Shown here: positions 45,728 to 54,832 of the stretch, one piece after another
Numbering within the stretch: position 1 is the stretch's first letter
Layout: the number at the start of each line of letters is the position of its first letter
Assembly: GCA_021774575.1 (NCBI GenBank)
Contig: JAJFIX010000026.1
Location: 1 to 64,000 of the forward strand
DNA: 64,000 nt
From: Alphaproteobacteria bacterium
GTDB taxonomy: Bacteria > Pseudomonadota > Alphaproteobacteria > UBA6615
Reading direction: 5' to 3'
Program-made: the position numbers and the translations under genes
The notes under the pieces: model-generated
The model's database searches: none
What the model saw: only the letters and a program-made list of their open reading frames with translations
What the model was told of the DNA's origin: nothing

Positions 45728-47533
45728 ATGTTTGATACACCAAAGAAAACCCGCGCAACCACCCTGACCATGGGTGTCTGTCTGGCGGCTCTCGGTGTCG
45801 TCGTTTCCGCCATTGGGCTTGGCGCCACAACGTCCCAAGCACAAAATTTTGGCGGCAACAACGGTGTCCGGTCCGGTGGAACATTCCAGTTTCTATTGGG
45901 AAACGGCAATATTGCGTTCGGCCGCCGCGACAATGCCCGTCCAGGACAAGGGCAAACCGAATTTGGGCGAAATGGTTTTGGCCGAAATCGCCATGGCTTT
46001 CAGCCCAACTATTTTGGCGAAACCGGCATTGCCACCGCAGCTCAACGAAATCGCCAACAGTGGCACACGGTAACGCTAAACCGCAGATATCAAAATCCAG
46101 TTGTGGTCATGGGACCGCTCTCCGACGATGACGACGACCCAGCAACGGTCATTGTCCGCCAAGTCGGTCCACGCAGTTTTCAGTTTAAAATAAACGAATG
46201 GAGATATCTCGACGGTAGACACACACGAACTACAGTTGGCTACATGGTTGTTGAGGCCGGTCAACACCGATTGCCCAGCGGCGGTATTCTGATCGCCGGA
46301 ACCACCGACGGCGCCACTGATGACTGGGGCCGGGTGCCCTTTGGCGCCAGGTTTGAGACCAGGCCTGTCGTATTTTCAACGGTGATATCCGGGCGCGGCG
46401 GACGGGGCGGTGCAGCCGCCGTGACGCCGCTGGTAACGCGCACCAAGAGCGTCAATCGTCGCGGGTTCGATTTGCGTCTGCAAAAAGAAGAAGCCGCCCC
46501 CCAAACCGTACGGCGGGCCAGAGACGTCGCCTGGATCGCAATCGAGCCGGGTATCGGCGGGCGACGGGGACCGACCTATGTCGCCGGCGCCAGCGGGGTC
46601 AATGTGAGCGATGATACCTATCGGATCACAGTATCCCCAAACCAGCAGCGCTTATTGGCTCAGCCGGTATTCATTGCCGCAATGCAGAGCTTCAACGGGA
46701 CCGATCCTGCGGCGTTGCGCTATACGCCGCGTCGCCGCGCCATCGCTATCACGTTGGAAGAAGAACAGTCCGAGGACAGAGAAACCAACCACAGGTCGGA
46801 AAATGTCGGCTACGCGATATTTGCCCCCGGACTGCTTGAATCCGCATCTCCATCAGGCAATCGCCCTGGTGCAGGACCCGTCCCAAATCCGCGCCCAAGG
46901 CCCGCTCCGGTCTCGTCTGTAAACGGACTTTCCGGCGAAATCTTTCCCATCGGCGGGCATGTACGCAATGTCGGTCAGGCTGTCTCTGTGATGCAAAATC
47001 GTCCGGCTTCGGCCTCCTTCCTCGCCACTTCTATTGACTATAATGAGGGTGGACGACGCCCGGTGGCCGAATATTTGGGCAGCGATGCCGCAAGTCTCTC
47101 AGGCAATGGCCGGATGCAGGTTGAGGAAATGGCGTTCCGCTTTACCGGTTATATCCTGCTTGAAAGCGGCACCCATGACTTCATGGTCACCTCCGATGAC
47201 GGCTTCCGCCTGATCATCGGCGGACGTCAGGTTACGGCGCATCTTGGTCGCCGCGCCTCAGCCGAAAGTCGTGGATCGATCACCATCCGTCAGCCGGGAC
47301 TGTACCCTATTGAGATCGTCCATTTCGACAACCACAATGGCGCGGTCCTGCAATTTAAGTCCTCGCTGGATGGCGGTGGGATTGTTGCGACCGACAGGTT
47401 GTTCACCAGCCCGCCAAACGGCGCCGTATCTCGGGGCTCCCACTATGACGTGCCCGCCTTCCTACTCGCCGGGCGCGATCATGGCAGCGGCGGGGGCGGC
47501 GGTAGAAATGGTAGAGGTGGCCGGCAGCGCTAG
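45728..47533 (+). CDS. Secreted protein with H-type-lectin-like repeats and a C-terminal PA14-like domain
   Basis: The ATG at 45728 follows GGAGGAAATC, a strong ribosome binding site. A signal peptide (about 1-38, ending SQA) is followed by two related beta-rich modules (about 100-235 and 260-370). Each has a V-x-L-x-R-x-Y-x-x-P-x-V/F core like H-type lectins. A proline-rich linker comes next, then a C-terminal domain (about 420-570) with GYILLESGTHDFMVTSDDGF and YPIEIVHFDNHNGAVLQF. That is the PA14 or GLEYA-type carbohydrate-binding fold. The tail is Gly/Arg-rich. It is probably an exported or surface adhesin-like protein. Confidence 0.72.
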   Translation: MFDTPKKTRATTLTMGVCLAALGVVVSAIGLGATTSQAQNFGGNNGVRSGGTFQFLLGNGNIAFGRRDNARPGQGQTEFGRNGFGRNRHGFQPNYFGETGIATAAQRNRQQWHTVTLNRRYQNPVVVMGPLSDDDDDPATVIVRQVGPRSFQFKINEWRYLDGRHTRTTVGYMVVEAGQHRLPSGGILIAGTTDGATDDWGRVPFGARFETRPVVFSTVISGRGGRGGAAAVTPLVTRTKSVNRRGFDLRLQKEEAAPQTVRRARDVAWIAIEPGIGGRRGPTYVAGASGVNVSDDTYRITVSPNQQRLLAQPVFIAAMQSFNGTDPAALRYTPRRRAIAITLEEEQSEDRETNHRSENVGYAIFAPGLLESASPSGNRPGAGPVPNPRPRPAPVSSVNGLSGEIFPIGGHVRNVGQAVSVMQNRPASASFLATSIDYNEGGRRPVAEYLGSDAASLSGNGRMQVEEMAFRFTGYILLESGTHDFMVTSDDGFRLIIGGRQVTAHLGRRASAESRGSITIRQPGLYPIEIVHFDNHNGAVLQFKSSLDGGGIVATDRLFTSPPNGAVSRGSHYDVPAFLLAGRDHGSGGGGGRNGRGGRQR

Positions 47534-47563
47534 CTGATTGAACGAGCTACCTAAACTAAATTT

Positions 47564-47597
47564 CGTGCCGGTCATTATTTGGCCGGCACGATTTTTA
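47564..47597 (+). terminator. Rho-independent terminator
   Basis: Arms CGTGCCGG at 47564-47571 and CCGGCACG at 47583-47590 form a stem with an 11-base loop, followed by ATTTTTAT. It ends the secreted protein transcript; the opposite-strand Trm112 gene ends 30 bases further on. Confidence 0.8.
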
Positions 47598-47619
47598 TAA
47601 CGCGAGACTATCAGCCGCT

Positions 47620-47826
47620 CTATGCTTTCTTTTTTTCGTTGTCGCGTAGTTCGCGAGCTTCTTCGGTTAGCATGATCGGTATGCCGTCGCGAATGGGGTA
47701 GGCCAACCCTGCCCGGTCGCTAATCAGTTCTGCATTCTTTTGATCGTAGCGCAGCGGCCCTTTGGTTAACGGGCAGACCAATATCTCCAGCAGTTTGGGA
47801 TCGATTGCCGAATGTGCCTGGTTCAA
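47620..47826 (-). CDS. Trm112-family protein
   Basis: The 68-residue protein has the Trm112 pattern: [16 protein letters not shown] with its Cys, [21 protein letters not shown], then a charged tail. These zinc-ribbon-like proteins activate methyltransferases in eukaryotes; bacterial roles are less clear. The first part of the canonical zinc site looks incomplete, with one Cys. It is the last gene of the strand that begins with the YbaK-type gene. Confidence 0.9.
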   Translation of the reverse strand: MNQAHSAIDPKLLEILVCPLTKGPLRYDQKNAELISDRAGLAYPIRDGIPIMLTEEARELRDNEKKKA

Positions 47827-47853
47827 AATTCATCTCCTAAAACGGGCCATTCC

Positions 47854-48582
47854 CTAATGGCGAATATTTGTATTTTTACCATCATCGGTTAGCGCAGCTT
47901 CGATTAATCCGATCAGCAATTTAGCCCGCAGTCCGAGCCCCCGGCATTCCAGCAGGGCCTGTTGGTCGGCCTGATCAAAGCGACATGCCATCGATAAAGA
48001 TGTTACCAGAATATCATCGGGTGTCTCTTCAACCTGATGCCAATCGGCGCTGACCTCCTGGAGATCAAAATAAGATTTAACCCCGCCAATCAGCCGAGCA
48101 CGGTCAACCCAGTCGTCACTTGCTTGGCCTTTGGGTAGTGTTGTGGGTGATACACCCGTTTGCCCGACCCTTAGATCATCCCGATAATCGGAATAGTCAG
48201 GCCGAACACGCCGATATCCATCTTTCAGCGCCAGCTCTTCAATAATCGAAAATCGGATGAGTCCCAGCAAGGAAAGCGTGATACGGCCGTCCTCGGTTTC
48301 CTCGAAGGCGGTAATCCGGCCGAGGCAGCCGATTTGAAAAACCGGATCATCATCGGCGACACTGCCTCCCGACCCCGCCGAATTCATGTCAACACGTGGC
48401 TGGACCAAAGCGAGCAATCTGCCCCCGGCCAACGCAGACGTCACCATATTCAAGTAACGCGGCTCAAAAACATTTAACGGCACCTGCCCACCAGGCAACA
48501 TTAAAGCGCCGATCAATGGAAATACCGGAATTTTCGTCGGCAAGTTCTCAAATTTTAGATCAAACAAATTTAGATCTTTCAT
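47854..48582 (-). CDS. LON peptidase N-terminal-domain protein
   Basis: The 242-residue protein carries a LON substrate-binding domain only. IPVFPLIGALMLPGGQVPLNVFEPRYLNMV is the start of the domain (here 30 residues, its first half IPVFPL-x7-PGG), and later IGCLGRITAFEETEDGRI. There is no ATPase or protease part. It lies between the thioredoxin-TPR gene and Trm112 in an arrangement common in alphaproteobacteria. Confidence 0.88.
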   Translation of the reverse strand: MKDLNLFDLKFENLPTKIPVFPLIGALMLPGGQVPLNVFEPRYLNMVTSALAGGRLLALVQPRVDMNSAGSGGSVADDDPVFQIGCLGRITAFEETEDGRITLSLLGLIRFSIIEELALKDGYRRVRPDYSDYRDDLRVGQTGVSPTTLPKGQASDDWVDRARLIGGVKSYFDLQEVSADWHQVEETPDDILVTSLSMACRFDQADQQALLECRGLGLRAKLLIGLIEAALTDDGKNTNIRH

Positions 48583-48603
48583 AACTTTTCAGTTCACGAT
48601 CAT

Positions 48604-49530
48604 CTAAGAAAAAAGAATCGCAGATAGACGCCGCCGCGCCTCGGCCACGCGCTCGTCGGCAAAACCGAGGGTCTCGAAGATTTTAAGCAATTCGAGACGC
48701 GCCGCCTCTTCGTTCCATTTTATGTTCTTCGCGATGATTTCCAGCAACTCATTCATCGCCGCCTCGGCGTTGCCACCTGCATAATGGGCCAGGGCCATAT
48801 CGTAGCGCGCCTGGTGGTCATCCGGGTTTGCTGCGATCGCCGCCTCCAATTCGCCAAACCGCTCTGCCGCTTCAGCACCTTTTTCGGTTAATTCGAGTTC
48901 GGTTAGAACGGCCGCGATTTCCGGTTTTGCACGAGTCTCATCGTCCAGCTTTTCCAGCATTTCTTTTGCCTTATCCGCTTCACCCAACGCGATCAGACAT
49001 TGTGCGGCCCCGGCGATTGCGGTGACGTTTCTCGGTTCATGGGACATGATCTGGCCGTAAAGAGCACCGGCGGAATTATGGTCTCCGGCGTCCATTGCCT
49101 CGGCCGCAGCCGCCAAGGCTTCTTCCACCGGTGAGGTCACTGCACTCCCGTGTTTTTCGATGAGCTGATCGACCCATTTTTGCAGCTGGCTTTCCGGCAA
49201 CGCACCTTGGAATGCATCGACAGGTTGACCGTCCTTGAAGGCAAAGACCGCCGGAATTGATTGGATTTGCATTTGCTGAGCAATCGCCTGATTGGCATCA
49301 ACGTCGATTTTAACCATCGCCACAGCGCCTCCGGCTTTCATAACTGCCTGCTCCAGAGATGGTCCGAGTGTCTTACAGGGGCCGCACCATTCGGCCCAGA
49401 AATCGACAATTACCGGCCGCTCTTTCGACGCCTCTATGACGTCGGTGATAAAATTGGCCGTGTCGCTATCCTTGATGAGTGCCGCTTGGGCACCGTCTGC
49501 GCCATTTGCGTCACCGATGATCGTTTCCAT
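48604..49530 (-). CDS. Thioredoxin-TPR co-chaperone (YbbN/CnoX-like)
   Basis: The 308-residue protein has an N-terminal thioredoxin domain (about 15-125) with the active-site WCGPC at about 47-51 and the cis-Pro in SIPAVFAF. About five TPR-like helices follow (about 130-305). This matches YbbN/CnoX, which binds oxidised or unfolded proteins. It is followed by the LON-domain gene and then Trm112. Confidence 0.88.
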   Translation of the reverse strand: METIIGDANGADGAQAALIKDSDTANFITDVIEASKERPVIVDFWAEWCGPCKTLGPSLEQAVMKAGGAVAMVKIDVDANQAIAQQMQIQSIPAVFAFKDGQPVDAFQGALPESQLQKWVDQLIEKHGSAVTSPVEEALAAAAEAMDAGDHNSAGALYGQIMSHEPRNVTAIAGAAQCLIALGEADKAKEMLEKLDDETRAKPEIAAVLTELELTEKGAEAAERFGELEAAIAANPDDHQARYDMALAHYAGGNAEAAMNELLEIIAKNIKWNEEAARLELLKIFETLGFADERVAEARRRLSAILFS

Positions 49531-49578
49531 ATCTGCCCGTATCCCGTTCGAATTGATTATTCAGGCGCCGGACGCCCC

Positions 49579-50151
49579 CTAATTGCCTATCTGGTAGCAT
49601 TCTTTATTGAAATCCACCATCACCGGATGATGATCGCAAGCACCCAAAAATCGCAATAAATCGTCACGCTTGATCGCGACTGTCGCTTCATTGTGCATTG
49701 GATGCGCATTAATTGTGTCGTGAGCAAGCAAGCTGCTATCGAGCACAAAAACGACCTCCCCGGCCATATCGTTCATCACGGCAAACGGGGTCACCGAGCC
49801 TGGCGTAACCCCAAGGCTTTGATGCAACAGGTCGGCGCTGCCAAAACTGAGATTGCCGCTCGTCTCCAATGTTCGTCGCAAATTTTTCAAGTCGATCACT
49901 CGGTCCTCGGCGACAGTCACCAGCCACTGGCGACGCTTCTTGTCACGCAGGAACAGATTCTTGATGTGACCCCCGGGCAGCGCCCCTCGCAGCGATTGGG
50001 ACTGGGCAACCGTATGCAAGGCCATATGACGATGGGTCGCGACTGCGATCCCAAGTTCCGCCAATCGACCATGAAGTGGCCGCTCCAGCTCGTCTGTATC
50101 CGGGTTGGGCTTGTTCTCACTACCGGCTGGATCCGTCATATTGTCCTTCAT
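49579..50151 (-). CDS. YbaK/ProX-type aminoacyl-tRNA deacylase-like protein
   Basis: The protein has the YbaK/ProXp fold: RHMALHTVAQSQSLRGALPGGHIKNLFLRD, in which the KNLFL motif carries the conserved Lys of the editing site (the quoted block is the start of the domain, split after HTVAQSQSLRGAL). FGSADLLHQSLGVTPGSVTPFAVMND follows. Members clear Ala or Cys from mischarged tRNA-Pro. Start is ATG 50151 or ATG 50139. Confidence 0.85.
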   Translation of the reverse strand: MKDNMTDPAGSENKPNPDTDELERPLHGRLAELGIAVATHRHMALHTVAQSQSLRGALPGGHIKNLFLRDKKRRQWLVTVAEDRVIDLKNLRRTLETSGNLSFGSADLLHQSLGVTPGSVTPFAVMNDMAGEVVFVLDSSLLAHDTINAHPMHNEATVAIKRDDLLRFLGACDHHPVMVDFNKECYQIGN

Positions 50152-50337
50152 TGACCAGCCCGGTGGACCGTTTCACACCCGTTAAAACATGCTGCGATAT
50201 ATACAGGATCAACCTAGCGCACTGCAAATTCGCCACATCGCGGACCATCTAATGGCCAAAAATGACACCGAATTGCGCAAAATCAAACAGGAAGCTTGCA
50301 TTCATCTTCTGGTTCGTTATATGTGCTGAGCGCGAAT

Positions 50338-50412
50338 GCGGGAGTAGCTCAGTGGTAGAGCATCACGTTGCCAACGTGAGGGCCGGGAGTTCGAATCTCC
50401 TCTCCCGCTCCA
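50338..50412 (+). tRNA. tRNA-Gly(GCC)
   Basis: The cloverleaf has acceptor GCGGGAG/CTCCCGC, D-arm GCTC/GAGC, anticodon arm TCACG-TTGCCAA-CGTGA with anticodon GCC, and T-arm GGGAG-TTCGAAT-CTCCT (T-stem with one mismatch-like G-T). Discriminator T and an encoded CCA at 50410-50412 complete it. Confidence 0.93.
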
Positions 50413-50912
50413 TTCGCGCCCAGTCCGAAATTTAACAGCCGAACGACCGTCACCCACATATGAGCGGCGCCGATAGCTGCGTTTAGTCGACATCGGATCG
50501 ATCGGTTGGGTCACGTGCAATTAGCCACGAAATGCCTGTGGGTAACTTATGTATAAATAGCGGATAACTTGTGGACCATCTTACAATTCAATTGATTTTA
50601 ATTCATATTTTGCCCCATTTTTGCCAATATTGAAGCCGAATGATCCTGTTTTTTGCACTTTTAAGGCGAGGTTCTCAGGAAAACTCCCTATTCTCTATAA
50701 TTCATTACGGACCTCATGATTGGCGCTAAGAGCTATGTAACATATTGCTTTATATGCAATTTATCTAAGTTATGGATCATTTTGAAGGAGTCACGCTCAG
50801 TCGAAAAACTGCATTAGCCGCAACTTATCCACAGGCACGTGTTTTACACTGTGCAAAACTTCCAATTTCTGGTAAAAGTTATCCACAAACTGGCAGCTTT
50901 GGGGGGAAATCC
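50413..50912. other. Intergenic region, 500 bases, tRNA-Gly to peptidoglycan-binding protein
   Basis: No gene is supported. The first 120 bases hold no recognisable element. The rest contains the DnaA-box cluster and AT-rich DNA. A frame from 50772 is open into the following gene but lacks a plausible signal peptide, so the start at 50913 is preferred. Confidence 0.5.
50537..50887. other. DnaA-box cluster with adjacent AT-rich DNA: candidate replication origin
   Basis: Two perfect TTATCCACA boxes lie at 50825-50833 and 50879-50887, and a TTTTGCACA box in reverse at 50850-50858 fits TTWTNCACA. Near-matches sit at 50537-50545 (reverse, one mismatch), 50651-50659 and 50842-50850. An AT-rich stretch at 50581-50640 could be an unwinding element. 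The cluster fills the gap between tRNA-Gly and a secreted-protein gene. It could instead be a DnaA-regulated promoter of that gene. Confidence 0.55.
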
Positions 50913-52205
50913 ATGCGAGCCCAGCACATAATTTCTGTCGTCGTGGCCGTTTTGGCCACCGGCGGCATCAGCGCGTTTTCGGCCTCGCTCAACAATAGCG
51001 TCGCTCAGTCGTTCGTCAGCAACGGCAATATTGGCGATACCGGCCTCACTGCCGTGCAGCGGCAACGTGTTGGTAATGTGGGTCCAACCAGCTTCCAGTC
51101 GGTCGCTGTCGTCGAACGATTGCTTGCGGCAAACGGTTTCTCACCGGGACCGGTCGATGGGGTGCTCGACAATGCCACTCGCAATGCAATTCGCACCTTT
51201 CAGCGGCAGAATTCACTGGCCGAAACCGGGCAAATTGACCTTCAGCTCTCAACGGCCTTGACGGCCCATATACTCGATTTCGTCCCCGGTAGCACGATGC
51301 AGCTCACCGTGGCACCAGGCGCAAACGCTGCCGTCGCTGAGAAGGTGCTGCGGGCCAATCGGGCCTTGGTCCAGCGCATATTGGCGCGTAGCGGTATCGA
51401 GCCGGGACGTATTGACGGAACGTCAAACCCGATTACCACCCAAGCAATTCGGACCTTTCAAAGTCGGTTTGGCCTCCCGGTCGACGGCTCCGTGACCCCG
51501 CAATTGGTTGCGGCATTGACGGAGTTTGACCGCACTTCAAATTTACAGGTTTTACGCGGCGCCAACGGCAATAATACCGGCATGCAAAACCGCCCCGGCT
51601 TTGCTGCGGATGCTGCCGACGCCATTAATTTTGCCGAGGGTAGTTGGAATGTGCGCGCCATCGCCAACGGACGCCTTATACCGCTTGAAGGCACCACCGG
51701 CGCGGTTCGGATCGAAGGATTTTTGGTCAATAGCTTGCTGGCCCGCAATCAACCTATTTTCAGGTCCAGTAATTTGGTCACCGGGGATCAAGCCGATATT
51801 TCTCTTGGCTTCGATCAAATTGCTATTAATTGGGGCGGTTTCCTCAATATAGACACTACCGGGTCCTATGAATTTGGCCTCCAGGTTCTGATGCAATCCG
51901 GGCAGAACAGTGCTGCGTGCAATTTTTCGCTAATGCTCAAGGAAAACAATCAGCTTGTTTCAGTGCTCAATCTGCGCACGGCGCAATCAACCTCAGCGCC
52001 CGAGAAGGTATCTTTGTTTCTTGAGCGGGGTTTGCATCGCATTGATCTATGGGCCCAATGTGATGACGCGGGCGCCAGCGATAATTTTGCCCTAAACCTG
52101 CTGATGCGTAGTCCCGATAGCGCGTTGCTGCAACCTATTCGCAGCTCCAAAATCTTTGCCTCGGGCGACGACAGTATTTTTGTTGAGCAGGGCGGCTTAA
52201 ACTAG
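50913..52205 (+). CDS. Secreted peptidoglycan-binding protein with a C-terminal PA14-like domain
   Basis: From the ATG at 50913 (GGGGGG upstream) the 430-residue protein has a signal peptide (about 1-31, ending VAQ). Two PG_binding_1 modules follow: one with LLAANGFSPGPVDGVLDNAT near 75 and one with LARSGIEPGRIDGTSNPITT near 165, each ending in an RTFQ step. The last 200 residues form a beta-rich domain with a PA14-like run (SYEFGLQVLMQSGQ, and RGLHRIDLWAQ). The protein is probably periplasmic or surface-attached to murein. Confidence 0.8.
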   Translation: MRAQHIISVVVAVLATGGISAFSASLNNSVAQSFVSNGNIGDTGLTAVQRQRVGNVGPTSFQSVAVVERLLAANGFSPGPVDGVLDNATRNAIRTFQRQNSLAETGQIDLQLSTALTAHILDFVPGSTMQLTVAPGANAAVAEKVLRANRALVQRILARSGIEPGRIDGTSNPITTQAIRTFQSRFGLPVDGSVTPQLVAALTEFDRTSNLQVLRGANGNNTGMQNRPGFAADAADAINFAEGSWNVRAIANGRLIPLEGTTGAVRIEGFLVNSLLARNQPIFRSSNLVTGDQADISLGFDQIAINWGGFLNIDTTGSYEFGLQVLMQSGQNSAACNFSLMLKENNQLVSVLNLRTAQSTSAPEKVSLFLERGLHRIDLWAQCDDAGASDNFALNLLMRSPDSALLQPIRSSKIFASGDDSIFVEQGGLN

Positions 52206-53110
52206 ATTTTTCGGTACCATTCGGCCAGGCCCCGACCGATATCGTCGGGAGAATCTTCCTGCGGATGATGCAGGCCGCGGACACCGATTTCGGTCTGGTT
52301 CGGCCATGATCGTATGCGCTCTAAATCGATGTCAAAAATTATTTGTCCTGGTTCAACATTGATAAAGAGTTTTGGCACGTCGCTATTGCTCATCCATTGG
52401 TGATTGGCTTCGGCAATAGCCGCAACATTTTCCGGCTTGCCTTCAATTGGTATTTGCCTAACCCAGGATAAAGTTGCGCGCCGCGCTTCTCCGGCTTGGT
52501 TATAGGGTCGGCGCATTTCGGCCATGGTTTCTTCGTCAATATCGCGCATAACCCCGCCGACAAAGACTTTCTCAACGAAAAAATTTTCTTCCAAGACCAG
52601 TTTTTCGCCGTCGGGGCCCCGTAGCTTTTTCAGCAAGTCGCCGACCGGACCATATATGTCATAACTGGGATGATCAATAACGACGGTCTCACAATGGGCC
52701 AATCCCTTAATCGCGCCACCCTTGACCGTACCGTCATGGCGCCGCGCCCAATCAATACCCAATGTGCCACCCCAGTCATGCATGACAAAGGTGGCGTTTT
52801 GCGCCACACCGAGCGCCGTCAATGCGCCATCCAAATAGCGCTGATGCTCGTCAATTGCGTAGGAATGAGGGCCTGAATCGGGCAGTTTATCACTGTCCCC
52901 CTGGCCAATATTGTCGATGGCGATCAGCCGCCCCAAACCCTCCATATGCGGCATGATATTGCGCCACATATAAGAAGAGGTCGCGTTGCCGTGCAAAAAT
53001 ACGATCGGGTCGCCATCACCGTGTTCGGCATAGGCCATACGCCGCCCATCGACTTCAATATATTTTTTCTCATATGGCATTTTCGCGGATATTTTCGCAG
53101 TGATCGTCAT
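52202..53110 (-). CDS. Haloalkane dehalogenase 1
   Basis: The alpha/beta hydrolase has the haloalkane dehalogenase plan. HGNATSSYMW at 40-49 has the Asn and the halide-stabilising Trp region. HDWGG follows with the nucleophile D112, then ENFFVEKV with the acidic residue, and HHPQEDSP with the base His. These residues hydrolyse a carbon-halogen bond. I chose the ATG at 53110 because the longer ATG (53140) overlaps the T-tract of the terminator for the gene upstream. The protein differs strongly from the second dehalogenase at 57326. The substrate is unknown. Confidence 0.85.
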   Translation of the reverse strand: MTITAKISAKMPYEKKYIEVDGRRMAYAEHGDGDPIVFLHGNATSSYMWRNIMPHMEGLGRLIAIDNIGQGDSDKLPDSGPHSYAIDEHQRYLDGALTALGVAQNATFVMHDWGGTLGIDWARRHDGTVKGGAIKGLAHCETVVIDHPSYDIYGPVGDLLKKLRGPDGEKLVLEENFFVEKVFVGGVMRDIDEETMAEMRRPYNQAGEARRATLSWVRQIPIEGKPENVAAIAEANHQWMSNSDVPKLFINVEPGQIIFDIDLERIRSWPNQTEIGVRGLHHPQEDSPDDIGRGLAEWYRKI

Positions 53111-53144
53111 GTCGGCACTTTCGGCAAAATTTGGGTGCAAAAAA

Positions 53145-53171
53145 GGCCGGTCGGGGAAACCCCGACCGGCC
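53145..53171 (-). terminator. Rho-independent terminator of the second TRAP binding-protein gene
   Basis: Arms GGCCGGTCGGGG and CCCCGACCGGCC, 12 bases each, perfectly paired around AAA, followed on the minus strand by TTTTTT at 53139-53144. It separates the binding-protein gene from the dehalogenase, though read-through is possible. Confidence 0.92.
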
Positions 53172-53196
53172 CAATCTTAAACGCTACTTGTCTTAA

Positions 53197-54297
53197 TTAG
53201 CAGCCGAGAGGTCCGCCATAGTTGGCCGGGAACTCATGGCCAGCATCGTTGAACAGCTCGATGTAACGGCACATGACATCGGCATAATCAACCGCGCCCG
53301 GTACTGCACTATTCAGGAATGCGGCGCGCTCGGCCGGCCATCCCTCAAGGGCATTGGCCCAATCGATCTGCGCTGCACGGGTCATTTCGGTAACCGGAAT
53401 GACACCACGTAGGGCTTCCAGGCCAGAGGCCTCGGAATCGACGTTCCACTGAGCGGTTACTTGCTCATACTCACCGGCAACTTCATCAATGATGGCAACA
53501 ACATCGCCCGGCAATGCGGCACGTGTGTCGAGGTTCATGGTCAGAGCAATTTGCGACATGGCGCCGAAATTGGTGACTTTGAAGTTCGGGGCAGGCTCAT
53601 AGAACTTAAAGCCGAAATAGGTGCCCGGGAAGATGATGATACCTTCGCCAACGCCTGTGTCGAGCTGCTCAAAAGCGGTCGGCAATGTGGTGTTCACACC
53701 AATCGTGCCTTCCGGCAGCCAAGGCAGGTTCGGACCAGCGGCAAGAATTTTCTTACCAACCAGTTCGGAGGTCCCGTCCCATTCGAAGTTCGTCCCGAGG
53801 CCATAGTTATCAAAACCGGAAATACCAATCAGCGTCTGATTAAATTGACCTTCAAGATCTTCAGTAATCTGAGGAAATTCTGCGATCAGATTGCCGAGAA
53901 CTGCGGCAGAAACCCGCGGATCAGGCGAGGTGAACGGCAGGAAATAGGTGACGTTCATCGCCGCTGTCTTGTCTTCTTCAAAACAGACACAGAAGCCGCC
54001 GATATCGACAACGCCGTCCTGCACGCCTTCAAGAGTCTCGAAGACACCGACGATCGTGCCGGAATAGCCCTCAACGAATTCGATCGTGTGATCGGTCCGA
54101 GCAGCAACCCGCTCCGCAACCTGGGGCACAAAGAAATCGCGCATCATTTTCACGTAACCGACCGGACCAGGGTTATGACCCGAGCCGATGCGGAGCGTAA
54201 AATTCTCAGCACTGGCAGGCGCAATCGCGGTCATCGCGGTCACGGCACCAAGGCCCAGAGCCGCTGCAAGGCCCAAAGTATTAATTCTGCTTGTCAT
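53197..54297 (-). CDS. TRAP transporter substrate-binding protein (DctP type), system 2
   Basis: The 366-residue protein has a signal peptide (about 1-29, ending ASA) and a periplasmic domain that begins LRIGSGHNPGPVGY. FVEGYSG and DIGGFCVCFEE are close to the system 1 protein at 38365, so they probably bind related ligands. Unlike that protein it has a normal cleavable signal and no linker. It is transcribed away from its permease genes, which lie 0.8 kb off on the opposite strand. Confidence 0.9.
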   Translation of the reverse strand: MTSRINTLGLAAALGLGAVTAMTAIAPASAENFTLRIGSGHNPGPVGYVKMMRDFFVPQVAERVAARTDHTIEFVEGYSGTIVGVFETLEGVQDGVVDIGGFCVCFEEDKTAAMNVTYFLPFTSPDPRVSAAVLGNLIAEFPQITEDLEGQFNQTLIGISGFDNYGLGTNFEWDGTSELVGKKILAAGPNLPWLPEGTIGVNTTLPTAFEQLDTGVGEGIIIFPGTYFGFKFYEPAPNFKVTNFGAMSQIALTMNLDTRAALPGDVVAIIDEVAGEYEQVTAQWNVDSEASGLEALRGVIPVTEMTRAAQIDWANALEGWPAERAAFLNSAVPGAVDYADVMCRYIELFNDAGHEFPANYGGPLGC

Positions 54298-54535
54298 GGA
54301 TAATCCTCCCGATATATGTCGCGGCAGTTAGCGCCGCAGTCTTCTTAGTTGGGTGAAGAGCCTCTTCTATAAGTCCAACGGATCGGCAATTCAAGTCGAT
54401 TAGCACGTCTAGGGACCTGCCGACGGACCTTCGGCATGCGCCGAGAATTCCGCCGAGAGGCAAGTTTCGAGCCTAGTGGGAGAATGTGGCAGCATTATGG
54501 GGTGGTCACGCCATTGTGAGAGAATGGGCCCGCAA
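54298..54535. other. Intergenic region upstream of the second TRAP binding-protein gene
   Basis: About 240 bases with no supported gene, containing the promoter for the minus-strand TRAP binding protein. No hairpin or operator is clear to me. Confidence 0.4.
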
Positions 54536-54832
54536 TCAGCCTGGAGATCCATCGACTATAACGATTTCGACCTCGCCGACACCGCCAATGCGGTGCTCTC
54601 GGGCGGCCTGATATTCAGCCGATTGATAGGCCGCAACGGCCGACTCAAAATCGGGAAATTCAATAACAACGAAACGATGATATTTGTCCGTTCCTTCCAT
54701 AACCTGATAACGCCCACCTCGCGCCAAAACTCGTGCGTTATAGGGTTTGAGAATTTCAGGTATTGCCTGCGTATATTTTTTGTAAGTTTCTGGGTCGTTA
54801 ACCTTTGACCGCGCGGTCCAATAAGCCGCCAT
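54536..54832 (-). CDS. DUF1330 protein
   Basis: The 98-residue protein has the DUF1330 ferredoxin-like fold: YWTARSKVNDPETYKKYTQA, then RGGRYQVMEG and RFVVIEFPDFESAVAAYQS. Function unknown. It lies between the second TRAP binding-protein gene and the permease genes, transcribed on the minus strand. Confidence 0.92.
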   Translation of the reverse strand: MAAYWTARSKVNDPETYKKYTQAIPEILKPYNARVLARGGRYQVMEGTDKYHRFVVIEFPDFESAVAAYQSAEYQAAREHRIGGVGEVEIVIVDGSPG

